Below, piece after piece: positions 7,530 to 16,156 of a stretch of 64,000 nt of DNA. The translations under genes were made by a program, and so were the position numbers. The notes under the pieces are model-generated. The model did no database searches. It was not told the DNA's origin and saw only the letters and a program-made list of their open reading frames with translations. Source of the DNA: Streptomyces sp. NBS 14/10 (GTDB lineage: Bacteria > Actinomycetota > Actinomycetes > Streptomycetales > Streptomycetaceae); the NCBI RefSeq assembly GCF_002224125.1, contig NZ_NCSM01000007.1, forward strand, positions 437,839 through 501,838, given 5' to 3'. Numbering within the stretch: the stretch's first letter is position 1; the number at the start of each line of letters is the position of its first letter.

Positions 7530-8210
7530 TCAGTCGCCCCCACCACCCCCACCGCCACAGCCGCTCCCGCAGGAGGCATGGCCGCCGTCGGAGTGGGATC
7601 CCCAGTCCGAGCCCGAATCCGAGGCAGAGGCGGCATCCGAGGCGGAGTCCATTTCGCGGTCGTACTCGTCGGCGTCCTCGATAGCCTCGCCCATACGGAC
7701 CAGGCTCGCACCGAGCCCGCCCTGATACGGCGTGGCCTCCCTGATGGCCGTGCGCAGGCGCTCGTCCTGAACGGCGGCGAGGCCGTCGAAGACGTACTGG
7801 GGAAGCGCCTCCTCCTCTCTGGCCGACTCCAACACCCGCTCGCCCGCGGGCGTGAGACGCTGCCTGGAGCGGCCGAGAAGGCCGTACGAAGCGAGCTCGC
7901 GCCCGATCTTCTTCATCTCGGGGCCGTACCGCACCTCCGCGACCGCGGCGTACGCGTCACTCCCCACCGGGTGGCACTGCTTGATGAGTGCGCGCTCGAT
8001 CGGGTGGTCGGCCTGATCCCCGGCCCTGAGGGCCCGCAACCTGGAGCCGATGAACTTGATCGCGCCGCGCTCGCGCAGCTCGATCAGGGCGGTCCGGGCC
8101 ACGCGCCGTGGCCCGCCCGCCAGATAGGCGATGTCGTAGATGTCCAGTGTCCGTGGCGCCGCCGAGTCGCGGCGCCGGAATATCGTCCGCACAGGAATGC
8201 CCCCGTCCAT
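7530..8210 (-). CDS. TIGR04222-like protein with Ser/Gly/Cys-rich tail
   Basis: 226-aa protein. The N-terminal region DIYDIAYLAGGPRRVARTAL plus ELRERGAIKF matches the helical module that opens TIGR04222-type actinobacterial proteins, but the membrane segments usual in that family are absent. The C-terminus is low complexity (DSASDAASASDSGSDWGS) and ends in a Cys/Gly run, as in the family. ATG 8210 is chosen because homology begins shortly after it; GTG 8192, preceded by GGGGG, is an equal alternative. It is convergent with the Nudix operon. Function unknown. Confidence 0.65.
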   Translation of the reverse strand: MDGGIPVRTIFRRRDSAAPRTLDIYDIAYLAGGPRRVARTALIELRERGAIKFIGSRLRALRAGDQADHPIERALIKQCHPVGSDAYAAVAEVRYGPEMKKIGRELASYGLLGRSRQRLTPAGERVLESAREEEALPQYVFDGLAAVQDERLRTAIREATPYQGGLGASLVRMGEAIEDADEYDREMDSASDAASASDSGSDWGSHSDGGHASCGSGCGGGGGGGD

Positions 8211-8517
8211 CCCACTGATTCCCGTACTTCCAGCATTGTCCGACTGAGGTCTCGTGAATCCAGGTCGGCGCCATTCCAGAGGAAGACTTGAGCTTGGCGG
8301 CGCCCCGGCCCCATCACCCATCGGCCGCTTCCGCACCGCAAGGGTCCATCACTCGATCGAGTTGCCTTCGACTATCGGCACTACTCCGCCGCCAAGTCGG
8401 CTCCACGCTGCGGGTGTGCATGATCCAACACACCTGTACGTGCACGATCAGGCCGCAAGGGCCCACCGTCCTCCAGATCACAGTGCCGCCGGGCGCGCCC
8501 GGCTCAGGAGGCGCGTC

Positions 8518-8694
8518 GTGACACCTGACATGCGTGACGACGAACCGAAATTCAACCTGATCGAAAATGAGACCTACGAAGACGCGGTCCAGCGGCGTGT
8601 CGAAGCGATGGACGCGCTCGGCGAATACATTCCTCCCTCCCCCTACGAACTTTTCCTCAAGCGGCGGAAGCGGAATTCTGACTCCGCAGCCTGA
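8518..8694 (+). CDS. Small acidic hypothetical protein
   Basis: 58-aa protein beginning at GTG 8518, chosen because AGGAGG is placed 8 nt upstream. Sequence features: MRDDEPKFNLIENETYEDAV, then a PPSPYELFLKRRKR tail. There are no cysteines and no membrane segment. I do not recognise a family. It stands alone and is followed by a strong hairpin at 8742-8781. The 300-nt divergent gap before it (8211-8517) shows no further gene. Confidence 0.6.
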   Translation: MTPDMRDDEPKFNLIENETYEDAVQRRVEAMDALGEYIPPSPYELFLKRRKRNSDSAA

Positions 8695-8741
8695 TGATGT
8701 TCCTGATTGCGGAGCCGGCCTCGCTGCGAGGACCGACGCGC

Positions 8742-8781
8742 AGCGGCCCGGAGCGGGTCGGCATCCGCTCCGGGCTGCTTT
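8742..8781 (+). terminator. Terminator-like hairpin
   Basis: GCCCGGAGCGG (8746-8756) and CCGCTCCGGGC (8765-8775) form an 11-bp perfect stem with an 8-nt loop and a short T-containing tail. It separates the 58-aa gene from the convergent 83-aa gene. Confidence 0.6.
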
Positions 8782-8837
8782 CGGAGGACCGTCCGCCCCG
8801 TCTGGAGGGGGAACAACAGAGAGGCGAACGGCCGTAT

Positions 8838-9089
8838 TCAGTACCGCTGTCGGCCGCCTGGATATCGGACCAGTTGACGGCACTCGGGTGCATCATCGGG
8901 CGGCTGCTGCCCGCCGAGCGCGCAGCAGAGAGCCGCGTGAAGCTGTTCTGCCTGATCGCGTGTCAGTTCCAGTTCTGCGATGGCGCGGTACTGCCCACCG
9001 CTGCTGATCTGGAGTGGCAGCGCGAGTTCTCCATCGTGTGTGCGGTGCAGGCCCCGCCCGGGTGCGGGTTCGATCTGCCAGCCGGTCAT
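8838..9089 (-). CDS. Small conserved hypothetical protein, module B (paralog of 5024-5299)
   Basis: 83-aa protein closely matching the module A 91-aa protein: both have GWQ, PGRGL, LALPLQ, LHAALC, PDDAPECRQ and end GGRQRY. The start ATG 9089-9087 overlaps the stop of an upstream truncated frame as ATGA, reproducing the module A arrangement. No domain is recognised. The rest of module B is missing, so this gene survives as a partial copy of the cassette. Confidence 0.7.
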   Translation of the reverse strand: MTGWQIEPAPGRGLHRTHDGELALPLQISSGGQYRAIAELELTRDQAEQLHAALCCALGGQQPPDDAPECRQLVRYPGGRQRY

Positions 9090-9196
9090 GACAACCCCCG
9101 CACACGGTCAGGCGCGAGACCCTTGCCCTGGTATTCGCCCGGCTCATCGGGCCCGTCGTCCAGTTGGGCCGTGCTGTCCTCATCGCGCGAGAGCAA
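9086..9196 (-). pseudogene. Remnant of the module B gene upstream of the 83-aa gene
   Basis: A 36-codon open stretch ending SCRDEDST-like acidic residues, QLDDGPDEPGEYQGKGL and a TGA that overlaps the next ATG. Position, overlap and the acidic Gly/Pro/Glu tail match the end of the 115-aa gene of module A. Upstream of a TTG at 9196 the frame is closed by a stop, and no ribosome site is present. It is best read as the 3' end of a lost gene. Confidence 0.45.
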
Positions 9197-9270
9197 GCGC
9201 CCGCCTCATCGGGTTGAAAGACTCTCTTCTTCGTTCGTCTCTCACTCGACCAGAAGGACAACAAAGGCCA

Positions 9271-9615
9271 CGTGTCCGCATTTTGCTACTCGACCCCGAA
9301 TCCCCTGCCCTGGCTGTCCGTGCGGCGGAGATCGGCGAATCGCCTGAATCACTGGCGAGAGGGGTCGCACTGTCCGAGACGCGACTCCGCGAACTCTCCG
9401 GTATCTGCGATCTTCAGGTGTATCGCTACGACGTGCGTCCGACTTGGCGCGTAATTCGAGTGGACAGCACCATGTTTGTTTCGACTTTCGATGGTGATTG
9501 GGAGGGTCACGAGTCGGCTACATATAAAGTGATGAAGGCGCCGCAAGGCCCATTGTTCCGAGGGTTCCAGCGAATGTTCGACGCCATGACCAGAGAAGGA
9601 AATCGCGTCATCTGA
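9271..9615 (+). pseudogene. 5'-truncated gene; C-terminal domain of a probable regulator
   Basis: About 115 residues of good coding sequence without a usable start (VRILLLDPESPALAVRAAEI, then CDLQVYRYDVRPTWRVIRVD and ATYKVMKAPQGPLFRGFQ). In this kind of neighbourhood such C-terminal sensor domains usually follow an HTH; none is found upstream, where module B debris lies. Codon use is less G+C-biased than flanking housekeeping DNA. The stop at 9613-9615 is directly followed by the CYTH gene. A TTG at 9283 could start it but lacks a ribosome site. Confidence 0.45.
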
Positions 9616-9630
9616 GTGGAGGAGCGAGAA

Positions 9631-10191
9631 TTGATCGAGGCTGAGCTGAAAGCGCGAGTGCGAGACCCCGAATCCGTAATGGGGCAGCTTGATCGGCGAG
9701 CACGCGCAATCGTCGAGCTGTATCGGGACACCTATTACGATGCCCCGTCCGGCGATCTTGTGGCTCAGGACCGAGAATTGAGGGTTCGGACAATTCAGGG
9801 AGAGGCTTCGACCCGCTCTGTGTTCACCTATAAGGGTGCTCGGATCGACGAAGCATCCGGGTCAAAGCCGGAACATGAAACACGAGTGGACGACCCGGAA
9901 GCTGTTGACGCCATACTTCGCGAACTCGGCTTCGTTCCCGTTACTGAATTTCAGAAGCATTGCAGAAACTACAACTTCAGCGCCCATGGCCGCCGTGTGC
10001 TTGCCACTCTTGTTCAAGTGCCGGAGATCGAAGGCACATTCCTGGAAGTGGAGACCCTCGTCCGGGAGGAGGGCGAACTACTGGCCGCGCTCAACGATGT
10101 CCGTATGATCATGACTGAGCTCGGTATTCATGAGGGTGACCTCACGGCAGAGCTCTACACCGACGCTGTTGCGGCTTACCGCGCATCCTGA
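9631..10191 (+). CDS. CYTH-domain protein (class IV adenylate cyclase / CyaB-like)
   Basis: 186-aa single CYTH domain. The ExExK signature IEAELKARV is at the very N-terminus, with further tunnel residues in YYDAP, ELRVR, TYKG, ETRV and FLEVETLV. Family members bind organic triphosphates: CyaB-type cyclase, thiamine triphosphatase or tripolyphosphatase; the activity here cannot be fixed. TTG 9631 is preferred over GTG 9616 because GGAGGAG sits 8-9 nt before it and the protein then begins as usual for the family. It follows a truncated regulator-like gene in lower-G+C accessory DNA. Confidence 0.8.
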   Translation: MIEAELKARVRDPESVMGQLDRRARAIVELYRDTYYDAPSGDLVAQDRELRVRTIQGEASTRSVFTYKGARIDEASGSKPEHETRVDDPEAVDAILRELGFVPVTEFQKHCRNYNFSAHGRRVLATLVQVPEIEGTFLEVETLVREEGELLAALNDVRMIMTELGIHEGDLTAELYTDAVAAYRAS

Positions 10192-10252
10192 CTTCACCAT
10201 GTGCTGGATGTGGCCGAGAGGACAACGGTGGGCGGGCAGGCAGGTGGGAGCG

Positions 10253-10849
10253 TCAGGCCAGCGGGTGTCCGTAGCGGGCACTGAGCGTTGCGAGGTCCGG
10301 CTCGCCGAACCGGGCGCGCAGGGCGTGGAATGCGTCGACCTTCTCCGTGCCGAACCGGACCACGTGTGCGGCATACGTGTCGAAGGAGACGAACGCCGAG
10401 GGAGTGGCCTTCGTGTGGAACTTGTCCGCGTACATCACCAGCTGTTCCTCTACGGTCTCCGCCACGTAGTCGGCCACTGGCAGAGGCAGCTTCTGCCGCT
10501 CGACGTCGTGCCGCGTGAGCCCGACGCCCGTGTGGCAGGAACAGAAGCGACACAGCCGCTCGGGGAAGCCCTCCTGGCAGAGCAGCGTATGTCCGAGCAC
10601 CCCGTGGCGGATGTAGTCGCCGGCCCGGAGTCGGCCCCCGTCGTCGTAGAGCCGGTAGACGCCGATGTCGTGGAGCAAGGCACCCGCGCGGACGAGGTCG
10701 GAGTCGAGCCGGTGGCCGTCGGCGGCCAGCAGCTGCTCGGCGACCTTCCAGACGATCTCGCAGTGCGTGTACACGAGGTCGAACGCTTCCCGCGTCGGCG
10801 CGTACTTCTCGTGCAGCGCCCGTATGTCGTCGACCGTCGGCAGGATCAC
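10253..10849 (-). CDS. HD-domain phosphohydrolase
   Basis: 198-aa metal-dependent HD hydrolase. The HD pair is in AGALLHDIGVYRL, with further histidines in THCEIVW, YIRHGVLGH and CHTGVGLTRHD. These proteins hydrolyse phosphate esters of nucleotides; the substrate is unknown. GTG 10849 (ILPTVDDIRALHEKYAPT) is chosen because family homology starts there; upstream codons look non-coding. It is convergent with the CYTH gene. The 315 nt between its start and the kinase gene hold no recognisable gene. Confidence 0.8.
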   Translation of the reverse strand: MILPTVDDIRALHEKYAPTREAFDLVYTHCEIVWKVAEQLLAADGHRLDSDLVRAGALLHDIGVYRLYDDGGRLRAGDYIRHGVLGHTLLCQEGFPERLCRFCSCHTGVGLTRHDVERQKLPLPVADYVAETVEEQLVMYADKFHTKATPSAFVSFDTYAAHVVRFGTEKVDAFHALRARFGEPDLATLSARYGHPLA

Positions 10850-11164
10850 GGCGGGAGCGTAGCAACCTCGGCTCGCAAGCCCCTGACCTTCCTTTGCCCA
10901 CTGCACCTGATATGCGGTTCCGCCGCGTGCGGAGCTTCGCCGCCGTCCCCGGGGGCGGAGCCGCCGGCCGCTCTGGCTCAGGGGACACCGGCGCGCCCCA
11001 GGTGACTACGGCACAACCGGTCACGATCAGCGGGCCGGAGCCCATTGCACGCAGGCATACTGGACGCGCAACGGGGGTCCGGCAGTACGAGCGGGTGGCA
11101 AACCGTGCGTGACGTTGGCCAGAAGGGTCGCCCATACTGACCCGCGGTATCTCAACGGGGGAGC

Positions 11165-12763
11165 GTGCGGCACATGGGGTTGGGAGTGGATGGCGTGGAC
11201 CTGCCGGGACGCATCGGCGGGTACGTCGTGGAGCGGGAGCTGGGCGCGGGCGGCATGGGGACGGTCTATCTGGCGCGGTCCCGTGGCGGACGCGCCGTGG
11301 CTGTCAAGGTGGCCCGTCCCGAGCTGGCCGCCGATCCGCATTTCCGCGCGCGGTTCCGTGTCGAGGTCGAGGCCGCCCGTAGGGTCGGCGGGTTCCACAC
11401 GGCGCCGGTCGTTGACGCCGACCCGGACGCGGCGGCACCCTGGCTGGCGACCGCCTACATCGCGGGGCCGACGCTGTCGGGGCTGCTTGCCGAGCACGGG
11501 CCGATGGACGAGCCTGAACTACGCCTGTTCGGCGCGGCGTTGGCGGAGGCATTGCAGGCCATTCAGGCCTGTGGCCTGATCCACCGCGACCTCAAGCCGG
11601 GCAACATCATCATGGCCGATGACGGCCCGCGCGTCCTCGACTTCGGCATCGCCCGGGCGGTGGAGTCGACCCGGCTGACCGCCACCGGAACGGCCTTCGG
11701 CACCCCCGGTTTCCTGGCTCCCGAGCAGGCTCAGGGCCTGGAAGTCGGCAGCGCGGCCGATGTATTCGCGCTGGGCGCGGTGCTGGTCGCGGCGGCCGGT
11801 GGCAGCGCGTTCGGGGAAGGCACACCGATGGGGTTGATGTACCGCTCGGTGCACGAGCCGCCGGACCTGTCCGCCCTGCCACAGGGCATACGACCGGTGG
11901 TCGCCGACTGCCTGGCCAAGGATCCGGCGCACCGCCCCACCCCAGAACGGCTGTTGGACCTGTTCGCGCCGGACACAGCTCCGTACACGCCGACCTTGCC
12001 CGTACCGGCCAAGCCGACGCCCGAGCCGACGGCGGCCGTCGGGACGGCCGCCGCACCGGCCGCAGGGGGCCTCGAGAGTGCAGCGACCGTTGCCGCCGCC
12101 CGGCACCCCGACCCCCGACCCTCGTTCGCACAGCAGGCGCCCCGAGGTCAGGTACCAACGACCGCTCGGCTAGCGAAGAGGCGCACCGGGCTGTTTGCCG
12201 CCGGTGTGGTCGGCGCCCTGCTCGTAGTCGGCGGCGCGGGCTTCGCCGCGTACACGCTCAACGGCTCGGACGACGCACCCTTCCCCGAGGCCACACACGA
12301 GCTCATCACGCCCCACAGGCTGGCGGGGGGCGTGTACGAGCTCGAAAGCGAAGAACTCCCGAGCAAGGTCAAGGACGAGGAGGACAGCAAGGACGTGACG
12401 TACATCCAGGCCTCCTACGCCGGCACTGAGAAGGCTCATACGTTCCAAGAGGTGCGCGTCTCCGGCGAATACGGTCGGTTCAAGAACCCGGAACGGGATC
12501 GGGACGCCTTGATGAAATCCGTCACTAGGACAGGCGAGGAGACCGTCCAGTCGCGCAAGAAAATCCGCACCCCCGGCTCAAGTGTCGAGTTCAGCTGCGA
12601 AACGGTGTCCTCCCCGGCGTACGACACAATCACCGTGTGTGCCTGGGGCGACGACAACACCGTCGGCTCGGTCGAGTTCGACCTGTCCGACCCATCCAAG
12701 ATCGAACAGGCGGCGGCTGAGACCCGCAAGATACGCGACGACATGCGCAAGCCGATCGCCTGA
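11165..12763 (+). CDS. Membrane Ser/Thr protein kinase (PknB-type)
   Basis: 532-aa Hanks-type kinase. The kinase domain is residues 15-265 with glycine loop GAGGMGTVYLA, catalytic HRDLKPGN (Asp142), DFG and GTPGFLAPEQ. A Pro/Ala-rich linker is followed by one membrane helix near residues 341-362 (AAGVVGALLVVGGAGFAAY) and an extracellular domain of about 165 residues with two cysteines and no PASTA repeats. GTG 11165 follows GGGGGAGC. It stands alone. The ectodomain is not a family I recognise; a stress or cell-envelope input is only a guess. Confidence 0.9.
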   Translation: MRHMGLGVDGVDLPGRIGGYVVERELGAGGMGTVYLARSRGGRAVAVKVARPELAADPHFRARFRVEVEAARRVGGFHTAPVVDADPDAAAPWLATAYIAGPTLSGLLAEHGPMDEPELRLFGAALAEALQAIQACGLIHRDLKPGNIIMADDGPRVLDFGIARAVESTRLTATGTAFGTPGFLAPEQAQGLEVGSAADVFALGAVLVAAAGGSAFGEGTPMGLMYRSVHEPPDLSALPQGIRPVVADCLAKDPAHRPTPERLLDLFAPDTAPYTPTLPVPAKPTPEPTAAVGTAAAPAAGGLESAATVAAARHPDPRPSFAQQAPRGQVPTTARLAKRRTGLFAAGVVGALLVVGGAGFAAYTLNGSDDAPFPEATHELITPHRLAGGVYELESEELPSKVKDEEDSKDVTYIQASYAGTEKAHTFQEVRVSGEYGRFKNPERDRDALMKSVTRTGEETVQSRKKIRTPGSSVEFSCETVSSPAYDTITVCAWGDDNTVGSVEFDLSDPSKIEQAAAETRKIRDDMRKPIA

Positions 12764-12839
12764 CGGGCCCCTCACAGCGAGCTCGATCATCCTGTGGCTA
12801 CGCGACTCGCCAGCGTGATCATTTGTCAGAAACGCCTTA

Positions 12840-12936
12840 GGAGCTGTCCGGCCGATCACGTGACCATCGCTTGATTTGCTCGTTCTACGGTCGGTGCGGG
12901 CGGTCGCGTGATCACCGACAGGTGATCGACGGGATG
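12840..12936. mobile_element. Remnant of the IS5-family element (left end with internal deletion)
   Basis: Begins with GGAGCTGTCCGGCCGATCAC, a near copy of the terminal repeat of the IS at 15597-16813. It continues with the same early sequence but lacks about 75 bp between the promoter and the CGGTCGGTGCGGGCGGT segment of the transposase start. It is non-functional. The surrounding gap 12764-13082 holds no gene. Confidence 0.75.
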
Positions 12937-13082
12937 CGGAAGTACTCGAGCTGCCGGACGTCCATGCGGCGTTTATCACTCGCCGCCTGGCCGCCCGGCG
13001 CACGCAGGTCAGCGGTGCAGAAGGCGTCCGGCGGCGCGGCGCGGCTCCCGTCGTGGACGCCGTGCGGCAAGGATGACGGGTC

Positions 13083-14204
13083 ATGACGATCGTGTTCCGG
13101 GTCCCTGCCGGCGGTGCGGAGCGGGTGGGGTTCGCCTATTCGCCGACGATGGAAGCCGTATTGAGTCTCCATGTGCTGGTGGAGCCCAAGCACCATCCCG
13201 TCCAGCATGGCTGGGTGCGTGCGATGCGCAAGCTGTCCCCGGCGCTGAAGCGGGAGATCGAGGCGTTCTCCTATGCGGTGCGCTCGTACTTCCCCGAGTT
13301 TCTCTTTCCACAGCCGACCGGCCAACTGACGGACTTCGAGGACGAACTGGTCGGCTTGCGCGGGGCGGATCCGGAGCTGGTCCGCCTGGAGTTCGCCGTC
13401 CCCCTGCTCACGCCCTGGCCGGGCAGCGGCGAGGGCAGGGATCCGCACGTGCTGGACGAACCGAAGGTGCGTGGCCTGTTGCGGGAGCGAGTCGCACGGG
13501 AAAGCGACGAAGCGATGGCAGCGATGCTCCTCGACGACCCCCGCGCGCTGCTCGAACGGTTCCTGAGCATGCTGGAGCGCTACTGGCGGGAGGCGTTCGA
13601 GGAGGAATGGGCACGGCTCGAACCCGAACTCGCCGCCGGCGTCAGCGAGGCCGGACACCAGATCGAGCAGCGCGGCCTGTACGGGATGCTCCGCGGCCTG
13701 TGGCCGGAGGTGCGCAGCGATCCGCGCGCCGAACGCTTCTGGCTGGAGCGGCCGCACGACCACGAGGTCGCCATCGGCCCGGACGACACGCTCGTCCTCG
13801 CCCCCAGCGCCTATGTGTGGCCGCACGTACGCGTCAACTGCGACGGTCCGTGGCCCCTCGGACTCGTCTTCCCCGTCTCCTCGATCGTCCGGGAAGCCCG
13901 CCCGAGGATTCCGCCGACCAGGCTCGTCGGCACGCTCCGCGCGCTCGCCGACGACACTCGGCTGCGCGCCCTGCGACTGCTCGCCGAACGCCCGCGCAGC
14001 ACGCAGGAGTTGGCCCCGCTCGTCGGCGTCAGCGAGGCCGCCCTGTCCAAGCACCTGCGGGTGCTGGCGGACGCGGGCCTGCTGGAGCGCCGCCGCGAGG
14101 GCTATTACGTCCTGTACCGGCTCGCGCCCGGACAGGTGGCGGGCCTGACCCCCAGCCTGGAAAGCTTCCTGCACGGCGACGGCGAGGTGACTGAGTACGA
14201 CTGA
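13083..14204 (+). CDS. ArsR-type winged-helix regulator with large N-terminal domain
   Basis: 373-aa regulator. The C-terminal ArsR winged helix spans about residues 280-355 (ALADDTRLRALRLLAERPRS, EAALSKHLRVLADAGLLERR). The N-terminal 270 residues form the sensor region common to long actinobacterial ArsR proteins (FAYSPTMEAVLSLHVLVEPK). No CxC metal motif is seen, so metal sensing is unlikely. It lies 56 nt before an MFS exporter on the same strand and probably regulates it. Confidence 0.85.
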   Translation: MTIVFRVPAGGAERVGFAYSPTMEAVLSLHVLVEPKHHPVQHGWVRAMRKLSPALKREIEAFSYAVRSYFPEFLFPQPTGQLTDFEDELVGLRGADPELVRLEFAVPLLTPWPGSGEGRDPHVLDEPKVRGLLRERVARESDEAMAAMLLDDPRALLERFLSMLERYWREAFEEEWARLEPELAAGVSEAGHQIEQRGLYGMLRGLWPEVRSDPRAERFWLERPHDHEVAIGPDDTLVLAPSAYVWPHVRVNCDGPWPLGLVFPVSSIVREARPRIPPTRLVGTLRALADDTRLRALRLLAERPRSTQELAPLVGVSEAALSKHLRVLADAGLLERRREGYYVLYRLAPGQVAGLTPSLESFLHGDGEVTEYD

Positions 14205-14260
14205 TTAGCCATCTGCCTAATAAGTGGATCAGGCGCCCGACGGGACCCGACAGTGGCCGC

Positions 14261-15529
14261 ATGTCACTGCTGAGGGACCGCAACTTCCTGCTTCTCTTCG
14301 CCGGCCAGGGCATCTCACGCTTCGGCGACGGCCTGTACACCGCCGCGACCGCCTGGCTGGCCTGGTCACTGACGAAGGACCCCACGGCCGTCGCCGTGGT
14401 CAGCGTCTCCGCGTTCGCGCCCGCGTTCGTGGCCACCTTCGTCGTCGCCTCGTACGCCGACCGACGCGACCGCCGGAAGCTGATGATCGCCACCGACCTG
14501 GCCCGGGTCGCCGTGGTGGCGGTGGCTTCGGTCCTGCTCTCCCTCGACCTGCTGAACCTGCCCCTGCTCGTGGCGACCACGGCGCTGCTGGCGCTGATCG
14601 GCGCCCCGTTCGCCCCGGCCCGCAACGCCATCGTCACGCAGATCGTGCCGGACGACCGCCTCCAGCAGGCCAACGGACTGCTGCAAGTCGCCTTCCGGGC
14701 CGCCTTCTTCGTCGGCCCGCTCATGCTCGCGCCGCTGTTGGCCTTCGGCTCGCTGCAGTCGGCGCTGGTGGTCAATGGGCTGACCTTCCTGGGCTCGGCG
14801 GCCGCCGTGGCCGCCATCCGCGTGACCCGCCCCGCCCCGGCCGGCGGTCAGACCGGGCTGTGGTCCGATCTCAGCGCCGGGCTCAGGGCACTGCGGGCCG
14901 CTCCCGATGTACTCGTGGTCATCGTGACCTTCGTGCTCGCCCTCGCCCTGACCAACGGTTTCCTGACCGTCGGGCTGGTCGCGGTCGTGGGGCAGGGCGG
15001 CCAGTACGGCCTGCTGCTCGGCGTCGCCGGGGTCGCCGAAGTGGTGGGCGCTCTGCTCCTGGCCGGCCTGCGCATCCGCAGACTCGCACTGGCCGCGGTG
15101 CTGGCGTGGGCCCTGCTCGGGATCTTCCGGGCTCCGCTCGGAATGGTCACCTCCCCTGCTGTGGCGGCGGTTCTCCTGACCGCCACGGGGCTGGCCTCGG
15201 CCCTCACGGATATTCCCTTGATCGCACTGGTGCAGCAGCGCATACCGAGCCATCATCTGGCGAAGGCGCTTGGCTTGTGGGAGGCCGGGGTGGCAGGAGC
15301 CCTGGCGATCTCCCCCTTTGTGGCCTCGACCGCCATCACCCTTGCCGGAGTCGAGAACGCCTTCCTGCTCTCGGGGGCCGCCGTTGTCGTCCTGGCCGTG
15401 ACCGCCACGCTCACCCTCGCAAGCGTCGGCGCACGGCAGCCCGGTCAGGATCCCTTCGCCACGGCCGACGGCACGGCAAGCGTCGCGGCGCCGGGAGAAA
15501 CAGCGGTGATCACGGCCAAACCGGAATGA
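14261..15529 (+). CDS. MFS transporter (efflux type)
   Basis: 422-aa protein with about 12 hydrophobic helices. N-terminal LLFAGQGISRFGDGLYTAAT and the loop SYADRRDRRKLMIATDLARV (MFS motif A) place it with the MFS_3-type exporters of actinobacteria. It ends in a short polar tail. It is co-directional with the preceding ArsR-type gene and probably extrudes a drug or metabolite sensed by it; the substrate is not predictable. The IS element begins 67 nt downstream. Confidence 0.88.
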   Translation: MSLLRDRNFLLLFAGQGISRFGDGLYTAATAWLAWSLTKDPTAVAVVSVSAFAPAFVATFVVASYADRRDRRKLMIATDLARVAVVAVASVLLSLDLLNLPLLVATTALLALIGAPFAPARNAIVTQIVPDDRLQQANGLLQVAFRAAFFVGPLMLAPLLAFGSLQSALVVNGLTFLGSAAAVAAIRVTRPAPAGGQTGLWSDLSAGLRALRAAPDVLVVIVTFVLALALTNGFLTVGLVAVVGQGGQYGLLLGVAGVAEVVGALLLAGLRIRRLALAAVLAWALLGIFRAPLGMVTSPAVAAVLLTATGLASALTDIPLIALVQQRIPSHHLAKALGLWEAGVAGALAISPFVASTAITLAGVENAFLLSGAAVVVLAVTATLTLASVGARQPGQDPFATADGTASVAAPGETAVITAKPE

Positions 15530-15649
15530 CTGCGCGGATCAGCTCAGGACGCTGAGGACCGGCCGTCAGTGGCGCGAGGCACTGTCCACGGCGCTAGGAA
15601 CCGCCCGGCCGATCATGTGACTGTTGCCTGATCTGCTCGTTCTCCGGGT

Positions 15650-16156
15650 ATGGGGCGGGCAGAACGCGGTGATCTGTCGGACGCGGAGTGGGAGCGGCTC
15701 CGGCAGTTCCTGCCGGTCAGCAACGGTCGGTGCGGGCGGTGGCGTGATCACCGGCAGGTGATCGACGGGATCTTGTATCGGGTGCGGACCGGGGTGCACT
15801 GGCGCGATCTACCAGAGCGGTTCGGGCCGTGGAAGACGGTCTACGAGCGCCATCGGCTTTGGTCGGCCGACGGCACCTGGGAACGGCTGCTGCAGCAGGT
15901 CCAAGCCGCAGCCGACGCCGTCGGCGAGATCGACTGGGACATCTCGGTGGACTCCACCACCGTGCGCGCGCATCAGCACGCGGCCGGCGCGCGGACCGAC
16001 CCGCCCCCGGCACCTGCCGCGCCAAAGGGGGACAATGCGCCAGAACATCAGGGCGAACCGCCGTGGCAGAGCCTCCTCGGCCGCCTGCTGGAGGTGGTGA
16101 GCGAGGCGAGGGCCTGGGCCGCTCGCGCGGCGGTTTCACCAGCAAGATTCATCTGA
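15650..16156 (+). CDS. IS5-family transposase, N-terminal part (orfA)
   Basis: 168 codons with the N-terminal DUF4096-like region (LSDAEWERLRQFLPVS, LYRVRTGVHWRDLPERFGPW) and the first catalytic Asp in DISVDSTTVRAHQHAAGA. After about position 16100 this frame leaves the family sequence and ends at 16156. The remainder of the DDE domain continues in the -1 frame, so transposition would need ribosomal frameshifting, or the element is mutated. Confidence 0.85.
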   Translation: MGRAERGDLSDAEWERLRQFLPVSNGRCGRWRDHRQVIDGILYRVRTGVHWRDLPERFGPWKTVYERHRLWSADGTWERLLQQVQAAADAVGEIDWDISVDSTTVRAHQHAAGARTDPPPAPAAPKGDNAPEHQGEPPWQSLLGRLLEVVSEARAWAARAAVSPARFI

